Source: Desulfogranum mediterraneum DSM 13871
GTDB taxonomy: Bacteria > Desulfobacterota > Desulfobulbia > Desulfobulbales > Desulfobulbaceae
Assembly: GCF_000429965.1 (NCBI RefSeq)
Contig: NZ_AUCW01000017.1
Coordinates: 1 to 64,000 of the forward strand
Reading direction: 5' to 3'
DNA length: 64,000 bases
Positions within the stretch are counted from its first letter, which is position 1; the number at the start of each line of letters is the position of its first letter. The translations under genes and the position numbers were made by a program. Below the pieces are notes generated by a model. It saw nothing but the letters and a program-made list of their open reading frames with translations, was not told the DNA's origin and searched no databases. Below, piece after piece: positions 1-7,187 of the stretch.

Positions 1-135
1 ATCGGGCACCTTGTCAAAATCCTCACGTACTCGTGCATAGAGGGCATCTGCGTTGAGATGGTTGCGCATTTTGATTCGACGATAGGTTGCGTTGGATTTG
101 CGTTGTCTATTAAGCAGTCTTCCGAGTGAGGCCAT
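1..135 (-). CDS. Transposase, N-terminal part (runs off the left edge)
   Basis: The minus strand opens with ATG at 135 and stays open for 45 codons to the window edge. A good ribosome site (ACAGGAGAACGTACC then ATG) precedes it. The visible peptide is basic at first (MASLGRLLNRQRKSNATYR) and ends RVREDFDKVPD, which resembles the start of IS4/ISNCY-type transposases, where a phrase like FxKIPDHR opens the first domain. Family assignment rests on this short stretch and is tentative. The catalytic domain lies outside the window, so intactness cannot be judged. Confidence 0.5.
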   Translation of the reverse strand, partial: MASLGRLLNRQRKSNATYRRIKMRNHLNADALYARVREDFDKVPD

Positions 136-215
136 GGTACGTTCTCCTGTAATTATTTGTTCTTACAGAAAAAAACGCGACCACCCCTCTCAGGGATGTC
201 AAGAAGAAACCATTC

Positions 216-455
216 TTGGTTGCAATTATTTTTTACATAAATTCAATTAGATATCGCCTAAAAGTTTACGAAATTGCCGCTTGGCATACTACGCTATTTA
301 AGGCTTTGCGGCCAAAGCGGGAACTGCTGACTTATGAAGAATACAGAGAGAAGATGTGGGTGGATACTGATTGCAAAAAGGCTTTTGAATATGCAGATGA
401 AACAAAATGTATAATACGTTATGAAAGAAGTTTCATGAAACCAATATTTGAATAA
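216..455 (+). CDS. Hypothetical short protein, doubtful
   Basis: A 79-codon reading frame opening with TTG in AT-rich DNA just upstream of a transposase start. The C-terminal half (RPKRELLTYEEYREKMWVD and following) has a protein-like composition. The N-terminus is hydrophobic and no clear ribosome site is seen. It could be the tail of a gene truncated by the neighbouring insertion element. No family is recognised. Confidence 0.25.
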   Translation: MVAIIFYINSIRYRLKVYEIAAWHTTLFKALRPKRELLTYEEYREKMWVDTDCKKAFEYADETKCIIRYERSFMKPIFE

Positions 456-773
456 TAATAATTAAGCAACTATTAAACGCTGAATCGCTGAATTTCGCTG
501 GTTGATTCCGCAGTTAATATTTACCATATTGAAGGTTTGAGTATTCTACCAACGCTTCAAGTTAATCGGACAAAAGAGGCTCGGACCAAGCCAAGTACAT
601 GACATCAAATATGTTAGGCACTGGTCACGGCATGCAAGTAATTGAAATTACAAGGTCGCACTATCAATTATCAGGCCGAAAAGACGACCCTTGGCAAACC
701 GGTCAATACCAGATTAAGCTAACAAGATGAGCACCGGATAAACCGATGAGCATCAAGTTAGAGCAGGAGAAAT
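456..773. other. Intergenic, no gene seen
   Basis: AT-rich spacer between the doubtful short frame and the zinc-ribbon gene. It contains a motif GGCTCGGACCAAGCCAAG near 580 that resembles the GGGGTCAGACCAA repeats seen at about 3750 and 6962. No promoter could be assigned with confidence. Confidence 0.5.
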
Positions 774-1184
774 ATGAAACCTTGTCGAGAGTGCCAACAT
801 AAGATATCTGAACAGGCCATGGCATGCCCACAGTGCGGAGCACCGTTTCCCGCCAAAGAGAAATGGGATGGATGGGGATTCGAATACAAATCTAAAGCAA
901 CACTCGGTGGCCTGCCCTGGATTCACATCTCATTCAAATACAGACCGAACAGGTGTCCGGTGCCGGCCAAGGGGATATTTGCCATCGGTCAATTTGCCTG
1001 TGGCATCTTCACTTTGTCGCAATTCGGTATCGGTGTAGTCAGTGTTAGCCAGTTCACAATTGCTGGCTTCGCGTTAGCGCAGTTTGCCCTGGCCTACTCG
1101 CTGATTGCGCAAATAGGAATCTATGTTCACGAAGGACATGGACAGCTCGTCAGAAGTGTAGCGAAATTAATGGAGATGTTCTAA
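774..1184 (+). CDS. Zinc-ribbon protein with hydrophobic GxxxIGQF-type repeats
   Basis: A 136-residue protein. The N-terminus holds a rubredoxin-like zinc ribbon with two CxxC pairs (CREC at 4-7 and CPQC at 18-21). The C-terminal half is a run of near-repeats such as FAIGQFACGIF, LSQFGIGVV, VSQFTIAGF and LAQFALAYS, a hydrophobic repeat often found after a short zinc ribbon in small bacterial membrane proteins of unknown role. The start is set by AGGAG seven bases upstream of ATG. It is flanked by mobile-element debris, so it may be a passenger gene. The function is unknown; membrane association is inferred from the repeats. Confidence 0.75.
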   Translation: MKPCRECQHKISEQAMACPQCGAPFPAKEKWDGWGFEYKSKATLGGLPWIHISFKYRPNRCPVPAKGIFAIGQFACGIFTLSQFGIGVVSVSQFTIAGFALAQFALAYSLIAQIGIYVHEGHGQLVRSVAKLMEMF

Positions 1185-1191
1185 TCGGATG

Positions 1192-1400
1192 ACCGGAGGA
1201 ATCCTCCCCAGTCCCCACACCACCCAGCATGGCCGATTCGCCCGAGGAACTCCCCCCTCAGGCTCTCACGGTTTCGCTCCTGAACCTCTCGACTCATACG
1301 GTTCCCCATGTCCTTCAGTCTTTCGATTGATCTTGTCTATACCGAAGGTTCCTCCCCTTAACTGGTTCATCTCCCATCTACCCTGAGCATGTCAGCCCCT
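1192..1400 (-). mobile_element. Probable 3' end of a group II intron (ORF-less remnant)
   Basis: Read on the minus strand, the segment contains GAACCGTATGAG, then a short stem region, ACCGTGAGAGCCTGAGGGGG and CTCGGGCGAATCGGCC. This order and wording match the domain IV end and following segment of many bacterial group II introns, where GAGCCGTATGAG is followed by GGTTCTGTGAGAGCC and a CTACTCGACC-like stretch. No reverse-transcriptase frame is present nearby, so only a fragment survives. The open frame on the plus strand here is an antisense artefact of the same sequence. The assignment rests on pattern memory alone. Confidence 0.4.
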
Positions 1401-1543
1401 TTGCTCCATTTCCATTAGAGAAAGATGGGTATCGTGCCCCCGGAATTTCGGGAATTTCGCTGAATTTCCCAGGAGATACGGGTGTCGGCTTTGCCTAAAT
1501 GGTGTTTTTCAACAGCCTCTCAACACGCTCTCCTCCGCATATC

Positions 1544-3415
1544 TCACAATAGATTCATCACTGTATCTTGCAGGATGGTATACCCATTTTTTGTCAGCAA
1601 TGATTCTGGATGAAACTGAAATCCAGCAAAATGATTTCCTCTGATTGCGACAATCTCATTGAGCTCCTTGATTGAAGATATTTCCAAATTGGCAGGGGTA
1701 TGGGATACCATAGGGGCAAAGGTGTTGTAGAATCCTACCAGTTCCTCCCTGCCGAAGAGATCGATCTTTACCTGTGAACCCTGCAGTGGTTGCGCCTTCC
1801 GTATGACATCAAAACCGAGGGTACGACAGAGTATCTGGTGACCAAGGCAGATAAAGATAGATTTTCTTTTCCGTTCCAAAAGCCTGGCTGCAATTTTATT
1901 ATTTGTGGCTATTTTTTCGACCTTATGCTCATTGGGGTTACCAGGGCCTGGGCCAAGAAGGGTTATATCACTGGTGTCCCGTTCGATATCATATTGATTG
2001 TAACGTACGATACTCGTCCTGATCCCCATACAGGAAAACATATGGCTCAGCATATAGACAAAATCATCTTGGTTGTGAATGAGGGTGATCCTCAGCTGCC
2101 TTGAGCTGTTTGCAATTTCACTGGTCTCCTGCTTGAAAAACCAGAAGTTTGAGAGGTTCTGGTTGCGCTGCACCATGGTTTCGATGATCTCATCATCATT
2201 ATACAGACGGGGAAGGAGCGGTGCTTGAACCTCCCGCTGTTCGCTTGCCACAATGCTTGAGAGAATTGCTGCGCCCTTTGCCCTGGTCTCCAGTAGCTCT
2301 TCTTCCGGTACAGAATCTTTCACCAGGGTCGCCCCGACACTCACATGTATTTTTCCAGCCAGGTCTACCTCTGCGGTCCTTATGGTGATGGGCGAATCAA
2401 GAAAATCACGCCCCTGCTCATCCCGGCCCACCAGCATCATGGCGCTGCCGTAATATCTTCTTGATCTGTCGGAATATTTAGCGATTACATTACAGGCATT
2501 TTCCACAGGGCTGCCCACAACCGTTGCGGCAAACATCGAGTCGGTAAATAGCTCAAAGATATCCTTATCGCTCTCACCTGACAGCAGGTACTCTGAATGG
2601 ATAAGCTGTGACATCTCTTTTAATAATGGCCCAACAATGGCACCGCCCCGATCACACATCTTGGCCATCATTTTCAGTTCTTCATCCACCACCATGAAGA
2701 GTTCGTTAATTTCTTTCTGGTCGGTAAGAAACTGGAGCAGATCCATCTTGAAATCCTTTCGACGCCCCCAGTTGCGATCTTTTCTGAATGTACCGCTGAT
2801 GGGATTCATCTTGACTCTGCCGCACTGTACCAAAAGATGCCGTTCAGGAGTTGAGCCGATAAAAAAGCGCGTGGTATCGTAGTAGATGAACTTCCAATAG
2901 GTACCGTAATCATTTTCCAGTAATGACTTAAAGATGGTCAATGCTCGAGCCACAGAAAAATCATCAATGCGACCTTCAGCGTTGCGCGGCACTACAAAGT
3001 TTGCCCCTTCGCCGTTGCCAATCTCATTTTCGACTATATTTCTGATAATCGATCTATATTCCTCCTCGGTGGAATCATAACTGAGATCTTCCTGCAGGCA
3101 AATATGCTCAGATGGTAGGAGCCGGGTAAACTGATCGGCATCAAACTCATACTGGGAAACTACCTGAATAGTCAGGATATCCTCACCTGCATCACGAACT
3201 GTATAGCCCCGTTCCCTTATTTGGCAGAAAGGAATGACACTGATTGTGTCATAATGACACTCTCCACCAGTCGAGCCTGTTTTTCTTGGGATATCATGGA
3301 TATTACGATACCGGGCGGCCTCACCCGTAAGTACAAGAACGTCTTCGCTATCCTGCTTCTGAATGATACAGAATGGAGTGTTTCCGGCATAAAGTTGCGG
3401 GAGTAGTTGGTTCAT
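1544..3415 (-). CDS. Fused chorismate-utilising synthase: anthranilate (TrpEG) or ADIC (PhzE) type
   Basis: A 623-residue two-domain enzyme. Residues about 110-390 are the chorismate-binding domain, with MNPISGTFR at 203-211, TVVGSPVENA near 298-307 and GATLVKD near 361. Residues about 440-623 are a class I glutamine amidotransferase, with LLGPGPGNP at 486-494, nucleophile C523 in FICLGHQ and FHPES at 601-605. The enzyme would aminate chorismate with ammonia from glutamine. The MNPISGTFR wording is that of PhzE-type enzymes, but no phenazine gene is nearby and a Trp-rich leader plus terminator lies just upstream, which favours anthranilate synthase. ATG at 3415 is chosen because AGGAGAACCGCA precedes it; the frame stays open 36 codons further upstream through the terminator, which is unlikely to be translated. 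Confidence 0.85.
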   Translation of the reverse strand: MNQLLPQLYAGNTPFCIIQKQDSEDVLVLTGEAARYRNIHDIPRKTGSTGGECHYDTISVIPFCQIRERGYTVRDAGEDILTIQVVSQYEFDADQFTRLLPSEHICLQEDLSYDSTEEEYRSIIRNIVENEIGNGEGANFVVPRNAEGRIDDFSVARALTIFKSLLENDYGTYWKFIYYDTTRFFIGSTPERHLLVQCGRVKMNPISGTFRKDRNWGRRKDFKMDLLQFLTDQKEINELFMVVDEELKMMAKMCDRGGAIVGPLLKEMSQLIHSEYLLSGESDKDIFELFTDSMFAATVVGSPVENACNVIAKYSDRSRRYYGSAMMLVGRDEQGRDFLDSPITIRTAEVDLAGKIHVSVGATLVKDSVPEEELLETRAKGAAILSSIVASEQREVQAPLLPRLYNDDEIIETMVQRNQNLSNFWFFKQETSEIANSSRQLRITLIHNQDDFVYMLSHMFSCMGIRTSIVRYNQYDIERDTSDITLLGPGPGNPNEHKVEKIATNNKIAARLLERKRKSIFICLGHQILCRTLGFDVIRKAQPLQGSQVKIDLFGREELVGFYNTFAPMVSHTPANLEISSIKELNEIVAIRGNHFAGFQFHPESLLTKNGYTILQDTVMNLL

Positions 3416-3491
3416 TGCGGTTCTCCTGTTGCTGTTTTTTTTTGCAAGCAAACTCAGGATCTGTAGGCCATCTACTACCGATAAAACAAAG

Positions 3492-3530
3492 AAAGCCCTT
3501 GCAGACCTGAAGTCGATCTGCAAGGGCTTT
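3492..3530 (-). terminator. Attenuator-type terminator upstream of the fused synthase
   Basis: A perfect 14-bp stem (AAAGCCCTTGCAGA paired with TCTGCAAGGGCTTT) with an 11-base loop. On the minus strand it is followed by the T-rich run CTTTGTTTTAT. It lies 77 bases upstream of the synthase start and 28 bases after the stop of a Trp-rich leader peptide. The 5' arm segment CCTTGCAG can alternatively pair with CTGGCAAGG inside the leader peptide coding sequence (8 pairs, one bulge), a plausible antiterminator. On the plus strand it also has a short T run, but no plus-strand gene ends here. Confidence 0.75.
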
Positions 3531-3558
3531 TTATATCAGTTAACTATAAAGAACTCTT

Positions 3559-3648
3559 TTAGTGCCAACTCCCATCACCATATCCTTGCCAGCTGCGCCA
3601 GTTAATGCTGGACCAGCTGAGATTTGGCATGAAGGTTGTTGTATGCAT
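3559..3648 (-). CDS. trpL: Trp-rich leader peptide (trpL-like)
   Basis: A 29-codon frame on the minus strand with its own ribosome site (CACGGAGAACC then ATG). It has four Trp codons, at positions 12, 17, 20 and 28, with local wording SWSSINWRSW. It stops with TAA 28 bases before the terminator hairpin that precedes the fused chorismate-utilising synthase. This arrangement of translated Trp codons, terminator and TrpE-type gene is the classical layout of tryptophan attenuation. CCAGC and GCTGG within the leader can form the competing 1:2 pairing. The peptide itself is expected to be a sensor only. No search was possible; the call rests on the sequence layout. Confidence 0.7.
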   Translation of the reverse strand: MHTTTFMPNLSWSSINWRSWQGYGDGSWH

Positions 3649-4104
3649 GGTTCTCCGTGTACGCTTCCTGATAAAAATAGTGTTGCGTTAATAGTGATAG
3701 AAATACCTGACATTGTCAATATGTTAGTTCCGAAACCTAAACCGGGGTCAGACCAAATCAAGCCATGAGCGACAGCAACCCCCGACGCCATCGAACAAGA
3801 CCATGGCGGCCATGACTGCCAGCAGGCAGAGCGCGCTGGATCTTTGGGAACAGGGCAGCTATGGCTGGCTGCTGCTCCAGGGTGCTCGGAACGGTAGCCT
3901 GGCCGATGTTTCTTCGGACTTGAAGGGATATCTTGATGAGCAGAGATGTTTTTTTCCTTTAAACTTAGCTGATTTTTAGGTAAACAGCCAGATTCCCGTA
4001 TTTTTATGGGCGATCGTTTGAGTTGTTCAAAGGGGGCAGCCATTGCCGCGACGCCTCTTTCTTACCCTTCTTTTCCCCTCTTTCCCTCAAGACGTTGCTA
4101 CCTC
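3649..4104. other. Intergenic between trp leader and ABC-F gene
   Basis: It holds the repeat motif GGGGTCAGACCAAATCAAGCC at about 3747-3767, shared in part with 6962 and 17940. The promoter for the leader transcript must lie here, but no convincing -35/-10 pair was seen. Open frames on both strands are low-quality and were not called. Confidence 0.5.
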
Positions 4105-5721
4105 ATGATACACCTCAATACCATTTACAAGCAGCATGGTTCCCAGATTCTGTTCAGCGACGCCAGCCTGCAGATTCTTCCCCAGACCAGAACCGGACTG
4201 GTCGGACCCAACGGAGCCGGTAAAACCTCCATATTCCGTCTGATCACCGGTGAAGAAGAGCCGGACAAAGGTACGATTTCCTGCGCCAAAAAAACCGTCA
4301 TCGGCTATTTTTCCCAGGATGTCGGAGAAATGTCCGGTCGTAGCGTACTTGAAGAGGTGATGTCTGCCGCCGGAGAGGTTGTCGCCCTGGGCCGGCAAAT
4401 GGGTGAGATGGAAGCTCAGATGAGTGAGCCCATGGATGATGACGCCTTAGCGGATCTCCTTGAGCGATATGGCGTGATCACCGAGATGTTTGAACATCGC
4501 GGCGGCTATGATCTAGATGCTCGTGCCAAAGCCGTCCTGAGCGGATTGGGATTTGCTGAAGAAGATTTTTCCCAGCCGGTGGAAACCTACAGCGGTGGCT
4601 GGAAAATGCGGATTGCCCTGGCCAAGATTCTCACCATCAACCCGGATGTCCTCCTCCTCGACGAACCAACCAACCATCTTGACATAGAGTCCATTCTCTG
4701 GCTGGAAGAGTGGCTGAGCAGCGACTACAAGGGCGCCCTGCTCATGACCTGCCATGATCGGGCCTTCATGAACCGTATCGTTTCTCGTATCATCGAGATC
4801 GCCAACGGTCAGGCAACGACCTATAGCGGTGACTATGATTTTTACATCTGTGAGCGGGAGGTGCGCAGGGAACAACTGATAGCGAGTTTCCGTCGTCAGC
4901 AGGAGATGCTTGCCAAAGAAGAGGATTTTATTGCCAAGTTCGCGGCCAGAGTCTCCCATGCTGCCCAGGTGCAGTCGCGCATCAAAAAACTTGAAAAAAT
5001 CCAGCGGATAAAACTGCCGCCTGAACAGAAGGTGATGAAATTTCATTTTCCCGACCCTCCTCGAAGCGGTGAGGACGTCTTACACCTTAAAGCCTTGAGC
5101 AAAGAATGGCTGACCCCGGCCGGTGAGAGAAAACCGGTTTTCAGCGGGCTGAGCTGCACTGTCAGGCGGTTGGAAAAAATAGCCCTGGTCGGTATAAACG
5201 GAGCAGGTAAGTCCACCTTGCTGAAGGTGATCAGTGGCCGGACCGGAGCAACCTCAGGGGAGGTGGTTATGGGTGCAGGCGTTACCACAGGCTACTTCAG
5301 CCAACACGCCATGGATATCCTCAATCCCAAGCATACCGTGTTCGAGGCGGTGCAGGAGGCATTGCCACTGGAAAATATCGGCGTTATCCGTAATCTCTGT
5401 GCTGCCTTTTTATTTCAGGGCGATGATGTCGACAAGCGCATTGCCAATCTTTCCGGTGGAGAGAAAAGCCGGGTCGTTTTGGCCAAGCTGCTGGCCAGAC
5501 CTCTCAATTTTTTGGTGCTCGATGAGCCCACCAACCATTTGGATATCCTCTCACGAGGGGTGCTGCTCGAGGCATTGCAGCAGTTTAAAGGTACCGTCCT
5601 CCTGGTCAGCCATGACCGTCATTTCCTCGGTTCCCTGGTCAACAGGGTTTTTGAGATCGACCACGGAGAAATGCGCATCTACGAAGGGGATTACGACTAT
5701 TACCAGGAACAGACAGGGTAA
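4105..5721 (+). CDS. ABC-F family ATPase (Uup/YheS/EttA type)
   Basis: A 538-residue soluble protein with two ABC ATPase cassettes and no membrane segments. Cassette 1 has Walker A GPNGAGKTS (about 34-42), signature YSGGWKMR and Walker B LLLDEPTNHLD. Cassette 2 has GINGAGKST, LSGGEKSR and LVLDEPTNHLD. The charged linker between them (after ICEREVRREQ, rich in Arg/Lys/Gln) is the ABC-F interdomain arm that contacts the ribosome. Members act on translating ribosomes and are not transporters. Start ATG 4105 is chosen because the cassette begins immediately; the frame extends 33 codons upstream with non-family sequence. No strong ribosome site is visible. A dispersed repeat begins 23 bases after the stop. 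Confidence 0.9.
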   Translation: MIHLNTIYKQHGSQILFSDASLQILPQTRTGLVGPNGAGKTSIFRLITGEEEPDKGTISCAKKTVIGYFSQDVGEMSGRSVLEEVMSAAGEVVALGRQMGEMEAQMSEPMDDDALADLLERYGVITEMFEHRGGYDLDARAKAVLSGLGFAEEDFSQPVETYSGGWKMRIALAKILTINPDVLLLDEPTNHLDIESILWLEEWLSSDYKGALLMTCHDRAFMNRIVSRIIEIANGQATTYSGDYDFYICEREVRREQLIASFRRQQEMLAKEEDFIAKFAARVSHAAQVQSRIKKLEKIQRIKLPPEQKVMKFHFPDPPRSGEDVLHLKALSKEWLTPAGERKPVFSGLSCTVRRLEKIALVGINGAGKSTLLKVISGRTGATSGEVVMGAGVTTGYFSQHAMDILNPKHTVFEAVQEALPLENIGVIRNLCAAFLFQGDDVDKRIANLSGGEKSRVVLAKLLARPLNFLVLDEPTNHLDILSRGVLLEALQQFKGTVLLVSHDRHFLGSLVNRVFEIDHGEMRIYEGDYDYYQEQTG

Positions 5722-5744
5722 TGGCCAGGAAGAGGTTAGCTTGA

Positions 5745-5886
5745 GGCCACCTTGAAAAAAAGCTTTTTCTTCCAATCTCGGCGTTGCGCTCAAAATTTTA
5801 TCCTAGGAATATCAAATACATACCTACGGTAAAATTTATCGTACGCCTTGACCTTGATCGAAAAATCTCATTTTTCAAGGTACCCT
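5745..5886 (+). repeat. Dispersed TIR repeat, copy A (full length)
   Basis: A 142-bp element bounded by GGCCACCTTGAAAAA and TTTTTCAAGGTACCC (imperfect terminal inverted repeats). The inner core contains TTGCGCTCAAAATTTTATCC, a GGAATATCA segment, CGGTAAAATTTATCG and the 16-mer CCTTGACCTTGATCGA. Each end can also fold on itself. Other copies lie at 25295, 26933 (inverted), 38490, 40049 and 53673, with shortened ones at 26854, 29783 and 54845. It has no coding capacity and sits between convergent genes. Confidence 0.9.
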
Positions 5887-6163
5887 TGAATTATTGGCTA
5901 TATCCGGATTTCTGAAAAGGGCTTCACAGCTGACCTCCCTATACTGCGTACAAGGGGCCTGGGAGGTAACGTCGCCTGTTCAAAGATTCAAGGTGCCCTC
6001 AAGGATAATGAGCCCCCGAACCTTCCTCAGAACCGCTCTCAACAGATAGGCATGGCCAGACCAGCCTGTGTCGTGGCCATACTCCTGCACGCAGTCCAGG
6101 TAGAAGCAGCAATCATCCCCAGGATAAAAAAGGGGGATAGGGAGTCAGCTGAAACGGCTGCTA

Positions 6164-6847
6164 TTACAGTTTCTTGAGCTCTTGCTCAGTTAAAGCACGC
6201 CACGCCCCCTCTTCCAGACCTTCAAGCTCGATATCACCGACTCTCAGCCGCAGGAGATCACGGATCTCTACGCCTGCTTCATCACAGGCCTTGCGGATCT
6301 TTTTAACTTTCCCGTTATTCAAGACGATTTGAAATCGCCTTCCACCAAGATCTTCGACTTCACTGGGGAGGAGCGTCTTATGCATTACCATTATCGACTG
6401 GGACAGTTTGGCGATTAAGGCTGAAGAGATATCATTTCCCGCCACCAGCAGATACTCGTGTTCATCACCACGGCTTGGCTGACTGAGTCGGTTGCCTAAA
6501 TCGCCATCATTGGTGAGAAGCAACAAGCCACGAGACTCTTTATCCAAGTAACCGATCGGAAAGACACGATCCGGGCCAAAATCAAAATCGAGCAAGGTCT
6601 TTATATCACCACAGGAGGTCAAGGTAGATTCCACCCCACTGGGTTTAAAAAAGGCCAGGACCTTGCGTGGAGGGAGCTCTTTGGCTTCCAGCTCTTTTCC
6701 AGCTATGACAATCGCCTCTTGCCCTGTAACCTTATCGCCCAGGGTGGCAACTACGCCATCAATAAGGATTTTCCCGGCACTGATGAGCTCTTCTGCATCC
6801 CGCCTCGAACAAAAACCAACTTCAGATAAATATTTCTGCAATCTCAT
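6164..6847 (-). CDS. Divergent RluF/RsuA-family pseudouridine synthase
   Basis: A 227-residue protein. An S4 RNA-binding domain occupies about 1-48 (MRLQKYLSEVGFCSRRDAEE). The catalytic domain follows, with IGYLDKESRGLLLLTNDGD, where the family normally reads IGRLDKDSxGLLxLTNDGD; the catalytic Asp is kept but the preceding Arg is Tyr. Family-typical KEYLV is EHEYLL here, and the NRQIRRM motif is replaced by NNGKVKKIRKA. The C-terminal tail LEEGAWRALTEQELKKL matches RluF. It probably modifies 23S rRNA or tRNA, but with unusual active-site surroundings. Start ATG 6847 is preferred over an upstream in-frame start because AAGGATCTAT precedes it and the S4 domain starts there. Confidence 0.75.
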   Translation of the reverse strand: MRLQKYLSEVGFCSRRDAEELISAGKILIDGVVATLGDKVTGQEAIVIAGKELEAKELPPRKVLAFFKPSGVESTLTSCGDIKTLLDFDFGPDRVFPIGYLDKESRGLLLLTNDGDLGNRLSQPSRGDEHEYLLVAGNDISSALIAKLSQSIMVMHKTLLPSEVEDLGGRRFQIVLNNGKVKKIRKACDEAGVEIRDLLRLRVGDIELEGLEEGAWRALTEQELKKL

Positions 6848-6960
6848 ATAGATCCTTATCCAGATAAAAAAATCGACCAAAATGGCCACAGTGGCTGTTA
6901 ATACTCAGCCAGTCAAACTCCTTCCAGGGGAAGCACCTGACGGTCTGCTTTCGTTGTCAA

Positions 6961-7078
6961 TCGGGGTCAGACCAAGCCAACCATCTCCATTCATATAAAA
7001 AAAATACCAAGAGCTCGCCCCTCTTCAGCCTTAACAGCTCTTTTTCACCGCTAAAACGGCGGGGTTAAGCTCCTGATC
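6961..7078 (+). repeat. Second repeat family, copy 1
   Basis: It starts GGGGTCAGACCAAGCCAACC, runs through an A-rich stretch and the phrase TTCAGCCTTAACAGCTC, and ends GGGTTAAGCTCCTGATCC; CTTAAC and GTTAAG can pair. A matching segment lies at 17938-18049. Both copies sit beyond the 3' end of a hybrid histidine kinase gene, here 110 bases from the stop of the 7188-9200 gene. Confidence 0.6.
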
Positions 7079-7187
7079 CTGCCCTGCTACCCACAGGCAC
7101 GAAACAGGCGACAGCCCACAGGGTATCGCAAGCCATGGATCGGAGAGGCAGCAGTCACCATATCTCCTCTGGTCTCATTTTGCCTGT

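Noticed and set aside
1189-1386. Plus-strand 65-codon frame with Pro/Gly-rich sequence
   Set aside because: Appears to be the antisense of a group II intron end rather than a gene.
3540-4043. 167-codon minus-strand frame
   Set aside because: It overlaps the leader peptide and a repeat motif, has low-complexity Ser/Pro composition and no ribosome site; the short Trp-rich frame explains the region better.
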